60,163 nt of DNA. Origin: Microbacteriaceae bacterium. GTDB taxonomy: Bacteria > Actinomycetota > Actinomycetes > Actinomycetales > Microbacteriaceae. Made by a program: the position numbers and the translations under genes. Position 1 is the first letter of the stretch, and each line of letters begins with the position of its first letter. The stretch covers positions 1 to 60,163 of the forward strand of contig CANGGL010000003.1 in assembly GCA_947453465.1 (NCBI GenBank), read 5' to 3'. The notes beneath the pieces were generated by a model that ran no database searches, was not told the DNA's origin, and saw only the letters and a list, made by a program, of their open reading frames with translations. Positions 45,337 to 52,851 of the stretch are shown piece after piece.

Positions 45337-46308
45337 TTAGTTGGCGCCCAAGATGTCAATGACGAAGATCAAAGTCGAGTTTGCAGGGATGCTACCCTGT
45401 GCAACCGAGCCGTAACCATCCTTAGGTGGGATGACCGCAACGACCTGTGAGCCGATTTTCTGCCCGTCGACTGCCTTCAGGAAGCCGTCAATCAGGCTGC
45501 CCTTGGTCAGAGGGAATTGAACCGGCTGGCCCTTGTCCCAGGACGAGTCAAACTTGGTCTTGCCATCCCAGAGGAAGCCTGAGTAGTGCAGAGTGACAGT
45601 TTGACCCATCTTCACGGCCTCGCCGCGACCCTGAATAAGGGTGGCAACCTTCAGCTCGGTTGGTGCGGCACTCTTTGGCACGGTGATGCCCGGAGTTCCA
45701 TCGGCGGCACGAACCACGTTCACGCCAGGAAAGTCTGCTGGTAGAGCCTTCTCCTCGCCAAGAGCCTTTGGGAGGAAGGTCTTGAGGATGTCGAACACGA
45801 AGACGACAGAGTCATTTGCGCCGACACCGAGGTCAGGAATGCCCTGACCGCCATGGGCGAGCGCAGCTGGGAACAAGACCGCTACGCGAGAACCTTCGCG
45901 AACGCCGGCCAATGCGCCACAGAAGTCAGGCTTCTGATCTGACTTTAAGAACTGAGAGGCGAAATTGGTTCCATCAAACTTTGAGCTCTGGAAGGTTTTG
46001 CCGGTTGCTCCGTTAACGCCTAGATACTCGATGTCTACGAGCTGGTCGCCGACAATTTTTGAACCGGTTCCTTCTACGACAACCTTGGTCTCGACTGTCT
46101 TGGCGCTGATCGGGGTTGCAAAGTTGACCACCGGCACCTTGGTCTGGTCGGTAGACACCTGGATTTGGTCAACGTTGGCGTGCTCGGTGCCGCTCTTGCA
46201 AGTGGTCACCGCGCCTTGCATCAAGGCATCCGCAGGGTTCTGAGCGGCGCAGCCGGTTAGTGCTGCGATGGTTGCTACGGTGGCCGCAAGGGCAAGGAGT
46301 TTACGCAC
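45337..46308 (-). CDS. FKBP-type peptidyl-prolyl isomerase lipoprotein
   Basis: A secreted, lipid-anchored prolyl isomerase. The 323-aa protein starts with a lipoprotein signal (RKLLALAATVATIAALTGC, cysteine near residue 20). It carries two FKBP-like domains: a degenerate first (residues ~70-180) and a canonical second (~215-320) with VTLHYSGFLWDGKTKFDSSW, LIDGFLKAVDGQKIG and the C-terminal IPANSTLIFVIDI. The start is uncertain: GTG at 46308 gives a compact signal peptide; TTG at 46317 adds three residues. Confidence 0.9.
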   Translation of the reverse strand: MRKLLALAATVATIAALTGCAAQNPADALMQGAVTTCKSGTEHANVDQIQVSTDQTKVPVVNFATPISAKTVETKVVVEGTGSKIVGDQLVDIEYLGVNGATGKTFQSSKFDGTNFASQFLKSDQKPDFCGALAGVREGSRVAVLFPAALAHGGQGIPDLGVGANDSVVFVFDILKTFLPKALGEEKALPADFPGVNVVRAADGTPGITVPKSAAPTELKVATLIQGRGEAVKMGQTVTLHYSGFLWDGKTKFDSSWDKGQPVQFPLTKGSLIDGFLKAVDGQKIGSQVVAVIPPKDGYGSVAQGSIPANSTLIFVIDILGAN

Positions 46309-46356
46309 GGGTCTCAATCTCTCAAATCTTCGATTTATCTAAGTTTATCTAGGGAG

Positions 46357-47355
46357 TTAGTCTTGTTCGCTGCGTGCCGCGGCAGCCGCTTCAGCGCTTC
46401 GAATGGTCTTGCGAAGCTTCTTGTCGCTTACCTTTCGCTCACCCATGTGGTCTGGGTTCCAGACGGCGATGTCTTCATCTGCGAAATCAGGCTTCTGACG
46501 GGTCTTGAAGTTCGGCACGATGGTTCCTGGTGCTAGACGTCGAGCCGTGACCAGGAAGCCGGTGTGGCCGATCATCCGGTGTTCTGGGCGGACTGCAAGG
46601 CCCTGAAGGTGCCAGCCGCGAACCATGGATTCCCAGGCCTCGGGCTCGGCGAAGTGCCCGCTGTCGCGAAGACCTTCGGTGAATCGAGAAAGTTGGGTAA
46701 CGGTTGCAACGTATCCAATGATTAGTCCACCTGGAACGAGTGCATCGGCGCATTCTTCAATGCACTCCCATGGAGCCAACATGTCAAGAACGATTCGGTC
46801 AACCGACGCCTTCTCTTTCTGAATTGGCAGCTGATCCTGTAGGTCACCAATGTGAATGTCCCACGTATCCGGCACGATTCCTAGATTGGTGGCCACGTTT
46901 GCCCGCGCAATGTCGGCAAACTCCTGGCGACGCTCAAATGAGTCGAGCTTGCCATCTGGCCCAATTGCCCGGAGTAGGTACATGCTGAGACCGCCCGAAC
47001 CAACACCCGCTTCGACAACGCGTGCACCCGGGAAAATGTCACCCATGGTGACAATCTGGGCTGAGTCTTTCGGGTAGATAATGGCTGCGCCACGAGGCAT
47101 CGAAAGCACGAAGTCGCTGAGGAGCGGTCTAAACGCTAGGTATTCAACGCCAAATTGGTTCAAAATTACCGAACCCTCAGGTTGCCCGATGATGTCATCG
47201 TGCATCAAGTCGCCGCGGTGAGTGCCATAGCGCTGACCGGCCTCAAGTGTGATGGTGTTGAGGCGTCCCTTTGGCCCGGTTAGCTGCACTCGGTCTCCGG
47301 CACGGAATGGGCCGGTTGGCAGCTTTGCGGTCTGGCCAGTTGATTTCTTGGTCAT
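46357..47355 (-). CDS. trmI: tRNA (adenine-58-N1)-methyltransferase TrmI
   Basis: SAM-dependent enzyme that makes m1A58 in the T-loop of tRNA. The 332-aa protein has an N-terminal beta domain with GTHRGDLMHDDIIGQPEG near residue 43, then the Rossmann domain with motif I VVEAGVGSGGLSMYLL near residue 115 and a catalytic-site block DRIVLDMLAPWE near residue 185. The basic C-terminal tail is extended. AAGGAAA precedes the ATG. A HAD gene lies 9 bp upstream in the same transcript. Confidence 0.93.
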   Translation of the reverse strand: MTKKSTGQTAKLPTGPFRAGDRVQLTGPKGRLNTITLEAGQRYGTHRGDLMHDDIIGQPEGSVILNQFGVEYLAFRPLLSDFVLSMPRGAAIIYPKDSAQIVTMGDIFPGARVVEAGVGSGGLSMYLLRAIGPDGKLDSFERRQEFADIARANVATNLGIVPDTWDIHIGDLQDQLPIQKEKASVDRIVLDMLAPWECIEECADALVPGGLIIGYVATVTQLSRFTEGLRDSGHFAEPEAWESMVRGWHLQGLAVRPEHRMIGHTGFLVTARRLAPGTIVPNFKTRQKPDFADEDIAVWNPDHMGERKVSDKKLRKTIRSAEAAAAARSEQD

Positions 47356-47364
47356 GGTTTCCTT

Positions 47365-48024
47365 TTATTTGAAAAGTTTGCGCAGATCCTTGAGGGTGAC
47401 TCCCTCTAGGGTTGGCCAAATGGTTCGGCCCGGGCGCAAGGTGATCGGTACAATGTTGGTAATTCCGATGGCTTTGGTTCCGGCCGCTTCAGCCGAGGTG
47501 AGCCCGGTGTTTGAGTCTTCGAAGGCCACGCAATCCTCGGGCTTAACCCCAAGCATGGTGGCGGCAAGCAAGTATGGTTCCGGATGAGGTTTACCGTGGG
47601 TAACCATATCTCCGGCGACAATCACATCAAAGGCCTTGAATGGAATTTGGGCGGCCACCGAGTCTGCCATCCGCTTCATAGACATGGTGACCAAAGCGGT
47701 CTTTACACCGCGCTTTTTCAGTTCAAGTAGCAGCTCGCGTGCCCCCGGGCGCCAAGGAATCGAAACGGTTAGTTGTGCAACAACGTCATCGGTCAATCGT
47801 TGGATGATTTCTTCTGGCTCAAGGTCCAGGCCCATTTTGTCTTTCATAACCTGGCTCGAATCATAGAGACTCATACCGATCAGGTCTAAACCGTCTTGGG
47901 CGTCCCATGACCCGTTGAACTCTTTTGCCAGGTTTTGTTCGCTCGAAAGCCAGTATTCTTCGGAGTCGACAAGCGTTCCATCCATGTCCCACAGCACTGC
48001 CGCGGGTAGCTTTTTTCCGAACAC
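47365..48024 (-). CDS. HAD-superfamily phosphatase/mutase
   Basis: A 219-aa HAD hydrolase. Motif I is WDMDGTLVDSEE at residues ~12-23 with the nucleophile and acid/base aspartates, motif II is VTMSM near residue 110, and motifs III/IV are GKPHPEPYLLA and VAFEDSNTGLTSA near 145-170. An alpha-helical cap is inserted after motif I, as in beta-phosphoglucomutase-like proteins. The substrate cannot be told. The start is GTG at 48024, 6 nt after a TAAAAT that may be a -10 element for a leaderless message. Confidence 0.88.
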   Translation of the reverse strand: MFGKKLPAAVLWDMDGTLVDSEEYWLSSEQNLAKEFNGSWDAQDGLDLIGMSLYDSSQVMKDKMGLDLEPEEIIQRLTDDVVAQLTVSIPWRPGARELLLELKKRGVKTALVTMSMKRMADSVAAQIPFKAFDVIVAGDMVTHGKPHPEPYLLAATMLGVKPEDCVAFEDSNTGLTSAEAAGTKAIGITNIVPITLRPGRTIWPTLEGVTLKDLRKLFK

Positions 48025-48030
48025 CCTTCG

Positions 48031-48036
48031 ATTTTA
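48031..48036 (-). promoter_or_regulatory. Candidate -10 element (TAAAAT), predicted leaderless HAD gene
   Basis: On the minus strand TAAAAT ends 6 nt before the GTG at 48024. An AAGG directly before the GTG is too close to be a normal Shine-Dalgarno sequence. Confidence 0.4.
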
Positions 48037-48046
48037 CCGCCGTGGT

Positions 48047-48074
48047 TTGGCTTAGAGTTTGATAGCGACATAAT
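48047..48074 (+). promoter_or_regulatory. Candidate promoter of the PAC2 gene
   Basis: TTGGCT at 48047-48052, a 16-nt spacer and CATAAT at 48069-48074 resemble a housekeeping promoter. The start ATG at 48094 has a GAAAGG ribosome site, so this gene, unlike its divergent neighbour, has a normal leader. Confidence 0.45.
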
Positions 48075-48093
48075 CGGTGGACGAAAGGCAAGT

Positions 48094-48972
48094 ATGAGCG
48101 GTCAGATTTTTGCGGGACGCACACTAATCGTTGCCTTTGAGGGCTGGAACGATGCCTCCGAGTCTGCCAGCGGCGCCGTCAAATTCATTTGCGAGCAAAT
48201 CAAGGCCGATGTTGTCGCCTCGGTTGATCCCGAGGACTACTACGATTTCCAATTCACCCGGCCGACCGTCTCGTATGACGCGGATGGCGCACGACAGCTT
48301 GAATGGCCCGGAACGGAAATGTGCATCCCGGCTTCCGAGGCGATTGCCGAAAATCCAACCTGGTCGAAAATCTCAGTTCTGATCGGAACCGAACCTGCTC
48401 GGCGCTGGAAGAGTTTTGCCGCTGAAGTGATGGAAATGATCGAAGACCGAGAAATTGAATCGGTGCTCTTCCTCGGCGCAATGCTTGCCGATGTTCCGCA
48501 CTCACGCCCGATCGGCGTGATGGCCACCAGTCAAAACGACTTGGCGCGTAAGGAACTCGACCTTGAAAAAAGCCAGTACGAGGGGCCGGTCGGCATTCTT
48601 AGCGTTCTTGGGATTGAGCTGGAAAAAGCCGGCATCCCAGCCGTTGCAATTTGGGCTTCGGTTCCGCACTACGTTCACAACACTCCGTCACCGAAGGCCA
48701 CTCTGTCGCTTCTTATCGAAGTTGAGCGACTAATCGGCGTGCAGTTCGAGCACGGCAAGTTGGCCGAAGAAGCCTTCGCCTGGGAGCGAGGCATCGATGA
48801 GATTGCCGAGGCCGACGAAGAGATGGCTGGCTACATCAGCCAACTCGAGAAGACTCGCGATGAGGTTGAATCCCCCGCCGCCACCGGTGAATCGCTAGCC
48901 AAAGAGTTTGAAAAGTTTTTGAGAGCCGAATCTAAGGACGAGACAGAAAATCCTGAAGAACCTCAGGCCTAA
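48094..48972 (+). CDS. PAC2 family protein
   Basis: A 292-aa protein of the PAC2 (proteasome assembly chaperone 2-like) family. The N-terminal FEGWNDASESASGAVKF (residues ~14-30) and the later FLGAMLADVPHSRP near residue 127 are typical. The C-terminal part is acidic and helical. Bacterial PAC2 proteins have no settled function, and their gene is common in actinobacteria with or without a proteasome. The stop is 13 bp from the convergent uppP stop. Confidence 0.88.
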   Translation: MSGQIFAGRTLIVAFEGWNDASESASGAVKFICEQIKADVVASVDPEDYYDFQFTRPTVSYDADGARQLEWPGTEMCIPASEAIAENPTWSKISVLIGTEPARRWKSFAAEVMEMIEDREIESVLFLGAMLADVPHSRPIGVMATSQNDLARKELDLEKSQYEGPVGILSVLGIELEKAGIPAVAIWASVPHYVHNTPSPKATLSLLIEVERLIGVQFEHGKLAEEAFAWERGIDEIAEADEEMAGYISQLEKTRDEVESPAATGESLAKEFEKFLRAESKDETENPEEPQA

Positions 48973-48985
48973 CCAAAAGAGCCTT

Positions 48986-49813
48986 TTAGGCTACTAGTTG
49001 ACCGCTGACCAGGCCGCCGAGAACGGCAAGTCCAAGAATGATTCTCCATGCCACAAATGGCATGAACGAACCGCGGTTTAGGTAACGAAGTAGCACCACA
49101 ATCACCGAAAAGCCAACTGCGAAGGACACCACTGTGGCAACACCGGTGGCTGCTAGGTCGCTCGGGGCAAGGTCTTTATAGGACTTAGCAAACTCGTAAA
49201 GCCCGCTAGCCAAGACCGCAGGGATCGCGAGCAGAAAGCTGTAGCGGGCGGCTGCTTGTCGGCTGTAACCAAGTGCCAAACCGACCGAGATGGTGCCGCC
49301 AGAACGGGAAACACCGGGAATCACAGCAAGTGCCTGACCGAGTCCGAACAAAATGCCGTGTTTGGTAGTCAGTGATTCGATGCCGCGCTGACGTTTTCCG
49401 AGTCGATCTGCAATGGCCAGGAGGACACCGAAGGTGATGAGAGTGGCCGAAATGACCCAGAGGTTTCGGAGTTGGTTCTCAATCAGGTCTTTGAAGACCA
49501 GGCCGATGACTACGACGGGGAGGGTGCCAATGATGATGAGCCAACCCATCTTTGAGTCGGCCGATTTCTTACCGCCAAAGATGCTGGAGAAAAACGCCTT
49601 GAAAATTCGAAGGATGTCTTTCCAGAAGTAAATCAAAACCGCAGCCTCGGTGCCGAGCTGAATGGTGGCGATGAATGCAGTCAGCTGAGGCTTAGGAATC
49701 GAACCCAGACCCATCAACTGCTGAACAATTTGGATGTGTGCACTCGATGAAATTGGCAGAAATTCGGTCAATCCCTGAACAATGCCAAGGATTACCGCGT
49801 CAAAAAAATTCAA
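48986..49813 (-). CDS. uppP: Undecaprenyl-diphosphatase UppP (BacA)
   Basis: Membrane phosphatase that recycles undecaprenyl diphosphate to the monophosphate used by MraY. The 275-aa protein has about eight membrane segments and both active-site motifs: GLTEFLPISSSAHI near residue 15 (acidic/serine-rich) and PGVSRSGGT near residue 165. The start is a TTG that overlaps the stop of the upstream 70-aa gene (TTGA), so it is translationally coupled to it. Confidence 0.96.
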   Translation of the reverse strand: MNFFDAVILGIVQGLTEFLPISSSAHIQIVQQLMGLGSIPKPQLTAFIATIQLGTEAAVLIYFWKDILRIFKAFFSSIFGGKKSADSKMGWLIIIGTLPVVVIGLVFKDLIENQLRNLWVISATLITFGVLLAIADRLGKRQRGIESLTTKHGILFGLGQALAVIPGVSRSGGTISVGLALGYSRQAAARYSFLLAIPAVLASGLYEFAKSYKDLAPSDLAATGVATVVSFAVGFSVIVVLLRYLNRGSFMPFVAWRIILGLAVLGGLVSGQLVA

Positions 49814-50022
49814 TCGTTGTCTTCTTCGGTTAGGGAAATTGGTAGGTACTCTTCGAACTGCTCCCCTAGCGCCTCTTCATAGTTCAGGAAGGCATCTTCG
49901 AGTTGGTAGTAGGCCTGTTCCACAGCCGGGTCTTCGTCCCCTCGACGAGCCGAAACGGCCTCAAAGTGACGCTCCAGAGAAGCGATGAATTGTTGCAGCG
50001 CGAAGCGCGGATCTTGAGCCAT
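49810..50022 (-). CDS. Small acidic protein of unknown function coupled to uppP
   Basis: A 70-aa soluble protein, mostly helical in character, with a basic first half (LERHFEAVSARRGDEDP) and a strongly acidic end (QLEDAFLNYEEALGEQFEEY and LTEEDND). It has no cysteines, signal peptide or membrane segment. Its stop overlaps the TTG start of uppP, so the two are made together. I do not recognise a family. The ATG at 50022 lies about 120 bp from the tRNA gene, divergent. Confidence 0.75.
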   Translation of the reverse strand: MAQDPRFALQQFIASLERHFEAVSARRGDEDPAVEQAYYQLEDAFLNYEEALGEQFEEYLPISLTEEDND

Positions 50023-50139
50023 AGAGTAAAACTACCCCTAAATCTGCTCGCGGGAAAGCATTTGGGGGCGTTAGGCCTTCGGATGGTTCTCTGGTAATGT
50101 TGACTCTCGTTGCCCGAGGAAAGTTCTCGGAAACCACTC

Positions 50140-50222
50140 GTCCGGGTGGCGGAATGGCAGACGCGCTAGCTTGAGGTGCTAGTCCCCTTCGGGGGGTGTG
50201 GGTTCAAGTCCCATTTCGGACA
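50140..50222 (+). tRNA. tRNA-Leu (anticodon GAG)
   Basis: An 83-nt class II tRNA. The acceptor 5' strand GTCCGGG pairs with TTCGGAC (two G-U pairs), the anticodon stem CTAGC/GCTAG encloses loop TTGAGGT with anticodon GAG at 50173-50175, a variable arm with CCCCTTCGGGG follows, and the T arm contains GTTCAAGTC. The discriminator base is A; CCA is not encoded. The long variable arm and anticodon together give leucine. A terminator follows at once. Confidence 0.97.
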
Positions 50223-50224
50223 CT

Positions 50225-50254
50225 AAACCCCAGCCCTCCACGGCTGGGGTTTTT
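50225..50254 (+). terminator. Intrinsic terminator after tRNA-Leu
   Basis: AAACCCCAGCC (50225-50235), loop CTCCAC, GGCTGGGGTTT (50242-50252), then T-run. A perfect 11-bp stem directly after the tRNA. Confidence 0.95.
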
Positions 50255-50275
50255 CAATTGCCTGATCTAGGCGTT

Positions 50276-50308
50276 TATTGCTCGACTATTGCTCGACTAT
50301 TGCTCGAC
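50276..50308. repeat. Three tandem copies of an 11-bp unit at the methyltransferase 3' end
   Basis: TATTGCTCGAC occurs three times without gaps (50276-50286, 50287-50297, 50298-50308). The array spans the stop codon of the minus-strand DNA methyltransferase gene; one unit encodes its last residues and the other two lie beyond the stop. Confidence 0.95.
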
Positions 50309-51343
50309 GCTGGCAATCATTCTCTTTACCGTAGATCGCTCGCCGGCAATCACAACGTGTTCGATGTTTCGCCTCGCGCCAGGCACGCCAACCCGCAGGC
50401 CAGCCTTATTGAAGACTCCAATCTGAGAGCCAACATATCGCTTGAAGTCAAAGTCCAAAATCTCAACATGGCCTCGCGTCGATGCGATGTCCAGCAAATC
50501 GCTGCGAGACAACCAAGACTCGTTGTTGTAGCTCAACACCATGGTTTCGCAGTTCAATTCGGAGACCAGTTGAGCCAAGGCGCTCGGCATGGTCTTCTTG
50601 GAATTGAAGGGGCTCTTCATGGATGAGTCTCGAGCGTCAATGCGTTTGTTAGCGATGCCGTAAGTCTCGGGTTTATCCCATCGAACCAGCGATTCCCAGA
50701 TGTGATAGTTGCCGAAGTAACGGTGTTGGTTATAAGGCGGGTCGAGGTAGGCCAAATCAACGGCCGGCAGATCCTTGGCCACAGCAAGTGCATCTCCCCT
50801 AATCGAGAAGCCGGCCCCCGGGATGAGCTCTGGGTCTCTGAGTTCTAATTGTTTGCCAGATCGGCTCGCCCAACTTTTGAGGTAGGCCATCTGAATACCC
50901 GTGGTGCTATCCACTCGGTCGGCAGCAAGCAGCAAACTGGTTAGTAGCGGGTAGTAAAGCCAAGTGTCGCGGTAGTCGCTTTCGATGCGCTCGCGAATGG
51001 CATCGATGCGCTCGCCGTTTCTAGGTTGAAAGAATCTTGCCTCAAGGCAAAACTTTTCCGTGAAGTAACCCGCTTTGCCCGGAAGCGCTGAAAGTTCCGC
51101 TAGAGCCAAGGTCAATTCGAGCTGATTTGTTTGGCTAGCGTCAATTTCGATCCAGGTTTTTGCAAAGCACTCGGCGTATGAGGCAACATCTGAGGCGGTG
51201 ACAGTAATGCCGATGCGTTTGAAGGCTTGTGCCACTCTGGTCGTACCGGTAAAAAGGTCGAGAGCAGTCTTCGCTCCGGATGCCCGGCCGAGTTCGGTCA
51301 GGGCAGGAATCAAGGTGCGCTTGGAACCGAGATATTTGATCAT
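50297..51343 (-). CDS. D12-class N6-adenine DNA methyltransferase (orphan)
   Basis: A SAM-dependent DNA adenine methyltransferase. The 348-aa protein opens IKYLGSKRTLIPAL (residues ~2-15, the SAM-site start typical of D12 enzymes), then DLFTGTTRVAQAF near residue 30, and the catalytic DPPYNQHRYFGNYH near residue 205. No restriction endonuclease gene is adjacent. The start is the ATG at 51343 with AGGAGG upstream; a longer frame to 51400 is not needed. It lies just beyond tRNA-Leu, and its stop codon falls in an 11-bp tandem repeat. It could serve a regulatory or protective methylation role, or be horizontally gained; sequence alone does not decide. Confidence 0.87.
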   Translation of the reverse strand: MIKYLGSKRTLIPALTELGRASGAKTALDLFTGTTRVAQAFKRIGITVTASDVASYAECFAKTWIEIDASQTNQLELTLALAELSALPGKAGYFTEKFCLEARFFQPRNGERIDAIRERIESDYRDTWLYYPLLTSLLLAADRVDSTTGIQMAYLKSWASRSGKQLELRDPELIPGAGFSIRGDALAVAKDLPAVDLAYLDPPYNQHRYFGNYHIWESLVRWDKPETYGIANKRIDARDSSMKSPFNSKKTMPSALAQLVSELNCETMVLSYNNESWLSRSDLLDIASTRGHVEILDFDFKRYVGSQIGVFNKAGLRVGVPGARRNIEHVVIAGERSTVKRMIASVEQ

Positions 51344-51416
51344 CGATCCTCCTAGCGTCAAAGACTTATCTTGCCACGCTGAACCCAGCGGAAGACCCAA
51401 AGTTAGACTTGAGGTA

Positions 51417-52253
51417 ATGGAAAACCTGGAATCACTGACTGCTGCGGCGCTCTACAGCATCGACTATGCCCGCGAGAAGCTCGCCGGTAAAAAGGTGATT
51501 GCGCTAACCGGCGCCGGAATCAGCACGGACTCAGGCATTCCCGACTATCGAGGCCAGGGTCGAGTCGCGAGACACCCCATGACTTTCGACACATTCATGG
51601 GTTCACCAGCCGCTCAGGTTCGTTATTGGGCCAGAAGTTATGTTGGCTGGAGTCGCATCAATGAGGCCAAACCAAATGGTGGCCATTTTGCGCTCGCCGC
51701 AGCCGAGCGTCTGGGTCAACTTAGTTACCTGATTACTCAAAATGTTGATTCGCTGCATCAGGCAGCGGGCTCGAAAAATGTGATTGATCTGCATGGCCGG
51801 CTCGACACCGTTCGATGCATGAACTGTGGCGCACCGATGTCACGAACATCCATGGATCTGTTGCTGCAGCAGCTAAACCCCAACATTCAAAAAGATGCCG
51901 GCCATGAGTTCACCCCTGATGGCGACGCCGAGCTCGAGGCCGCAGCGGATTTTCGGATTCCGGCCTGCCCGATCTGCAACGGTGTTCTTAAGCCTGACGT
52001 GGTCTTCTTTGGCGAGTCAGTCCCCCAGTCGCGCGTTGAGAACGCGATGGCAAGGTTGGACGAAGCCGATGCCTTGCTGGTCGCAGGCACATCGTTGACT
52101 GTGAACTCGGGCCTGCGCTTTGCTCGCCGAGCAGCGCGCGCTGGTAAACCGATTGTCATCGTGAACATCGGTGCCACCAAAGCGGACGAATTAGCAGCCG
52201 CCAAAATAGAGGCCAACACCTCGCTTGTTCTCGAGAGGCTATTCATTGACTAA
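51417..52253 (+). CDS. Sir2-family NAD-dependent deacylase
   Basis: A 278-aa sirtuin. Motifs in order: GAGISTDSGIPDYRG near residue 35, QNVDSLHQAAG near 105, catalytic HG in DLHGRLDTVRC near 122, zinc cysteines in CMNCG and CPICNG (near 130 and 180), and GTSLTVNSGLRF near 220. The long insertion between the two cysteine pairs (about 45 residues) is larger than in the smallest bacterial sirtuins. The start is the ATG at 51417, 74 bp from the divergent methyltransferase start. It overlaps the next gene by 8 nt. Confidence 0.93.
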   Translation: MENLESLTAAALYSIDYAREKLAGKKVIALTGAGISTDSGIPDYRGQGRVARHPMTFDTFMGSPAAQVRYWARSYVGWSRINEAKPNGGHFALAAAERLGQLSYLITQNVDSLHQAAGSKNVIDLHGRLDTVRCMNCGAPMSRTSMDLLLQQLNPNIQKDAGHEFTPDGDAELEAAADFRIPACPICNGVLKPDVVFFGESVPQSRVENAMARLDEADALLVAGTSLTVNSGLRFARRAARAGKPIVIVNIGATKADELAAAKIEANTSLVLERLFID

Positions 52254-52851
52254 GACCACTATCGGTTTGCTGCGCCATGGGCAAACCAACTGGAACATCG
52301 ACTTCCGTCTGCAAGGAATCACCGATATTCCGTTGAATGAAACCGGAATCGAACAGGCAAAAGCGGCTGGCAAGGCTCTGGCCGCTGGGGTGGCCGCCGG
52401 CCATACCTGGGATTTAATTCTGACTTCTCCGCTTTCGCGTGCGCGAGACACGGCTGTCATGGTTGGCCAGGCCCTCGAGATTGAGGGCGTTGATGTTGAC
52501 GAGCTTTTGTTAGAACGTTCATTTGGCGAGGCCGAGGGGCTTTCGCACGAAGAATGGAAGGCCAAGTATGAGGACACCAATAACGTCCCCGGCGCGGAAA
52601 CTCTAGATCAGCTTGAGGCTCGATCCTGGATTTTGCTGCAGCGCCTGGCCGATCATTACTCCGGTCGAAGAATTTTGACCGTTTCGCACGGTGCCTTGAT
52701 TCGCACGCTGCTTCGCCTGGTTAGCAAGGGCGAGTTCCCTCGCGATGGTGAACGGCTTGGCAACGCATGTTTGAGTGTCTTTGAATACACGGATGAGACA
52801 GGTTGGGCCGTGGCTAACTATGACCCGAAGACTCTGGTTCTAGAGGTTTGA
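52246..52851 (+). CDS. Histidine phosphatase family protein (phosphoglycerate mutase-like)
   Basis: A 201-aa histidine phosphatase. The catalytic motif LLRHGQTNWN is at residues ~7-16, with the second phosphate-pocket residues in TSPLSRARDTA near 65, the acid/base glutamate near EEWKAKYED and the second histidine in TVSHGALIRTLL near 145. Such proteins act on many phosphoesters; substrate unknown. The start is TTG at 52246 with GAGAGG upstream, overlapping the Sir2 stop, so the two are coupled. Its end overlaps the convergent glycosyltransferase gene by 12 nt. Confidence 0.9.
   Translation: MTKTTIGLLRHGQTNWNIDFRLQGITDIPLNETGIEQAKAAGKALAAGVAAGHTWDLILTSPLSRARDTAVMVGQALEIEGVDVDELLLERSFGEAEGLSHEEWKAKYEDTNNVPGAETLDQLEARSWILLQRLADHYSGRRILTVSHGALIRTLLRLVSKGEFPRDGERLGNACLSVFEYTDETGWAVANYDPKTLVLEV

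Noticed and set aside
48975-48990. AGCC/GGCT hairpin between the PAC2 gene and uppP
   Set aside because: Only four base pairs; too weak to call a terminator.
50140-50222. tRNA-Leu as attachment site of an integrated element
   Set aside because: No integrase gene and no second copy of the tRNA 3' end were seen in the window.
50276-50308. Possible CRISPR-like array
   Set aside because: The units are 11 bp, directly abutting, with no spacers and no cas genes.
50140-52851. Possible defence island: methyltransferase, Sir2, phosphatase
   Set aside because: Sir2 has the complete NAD-deacylase motifs and zinc cysteines rather than a defence-type fused architecture, there is no nuclease or effector, and the methyltransferase is divergent from the other two.
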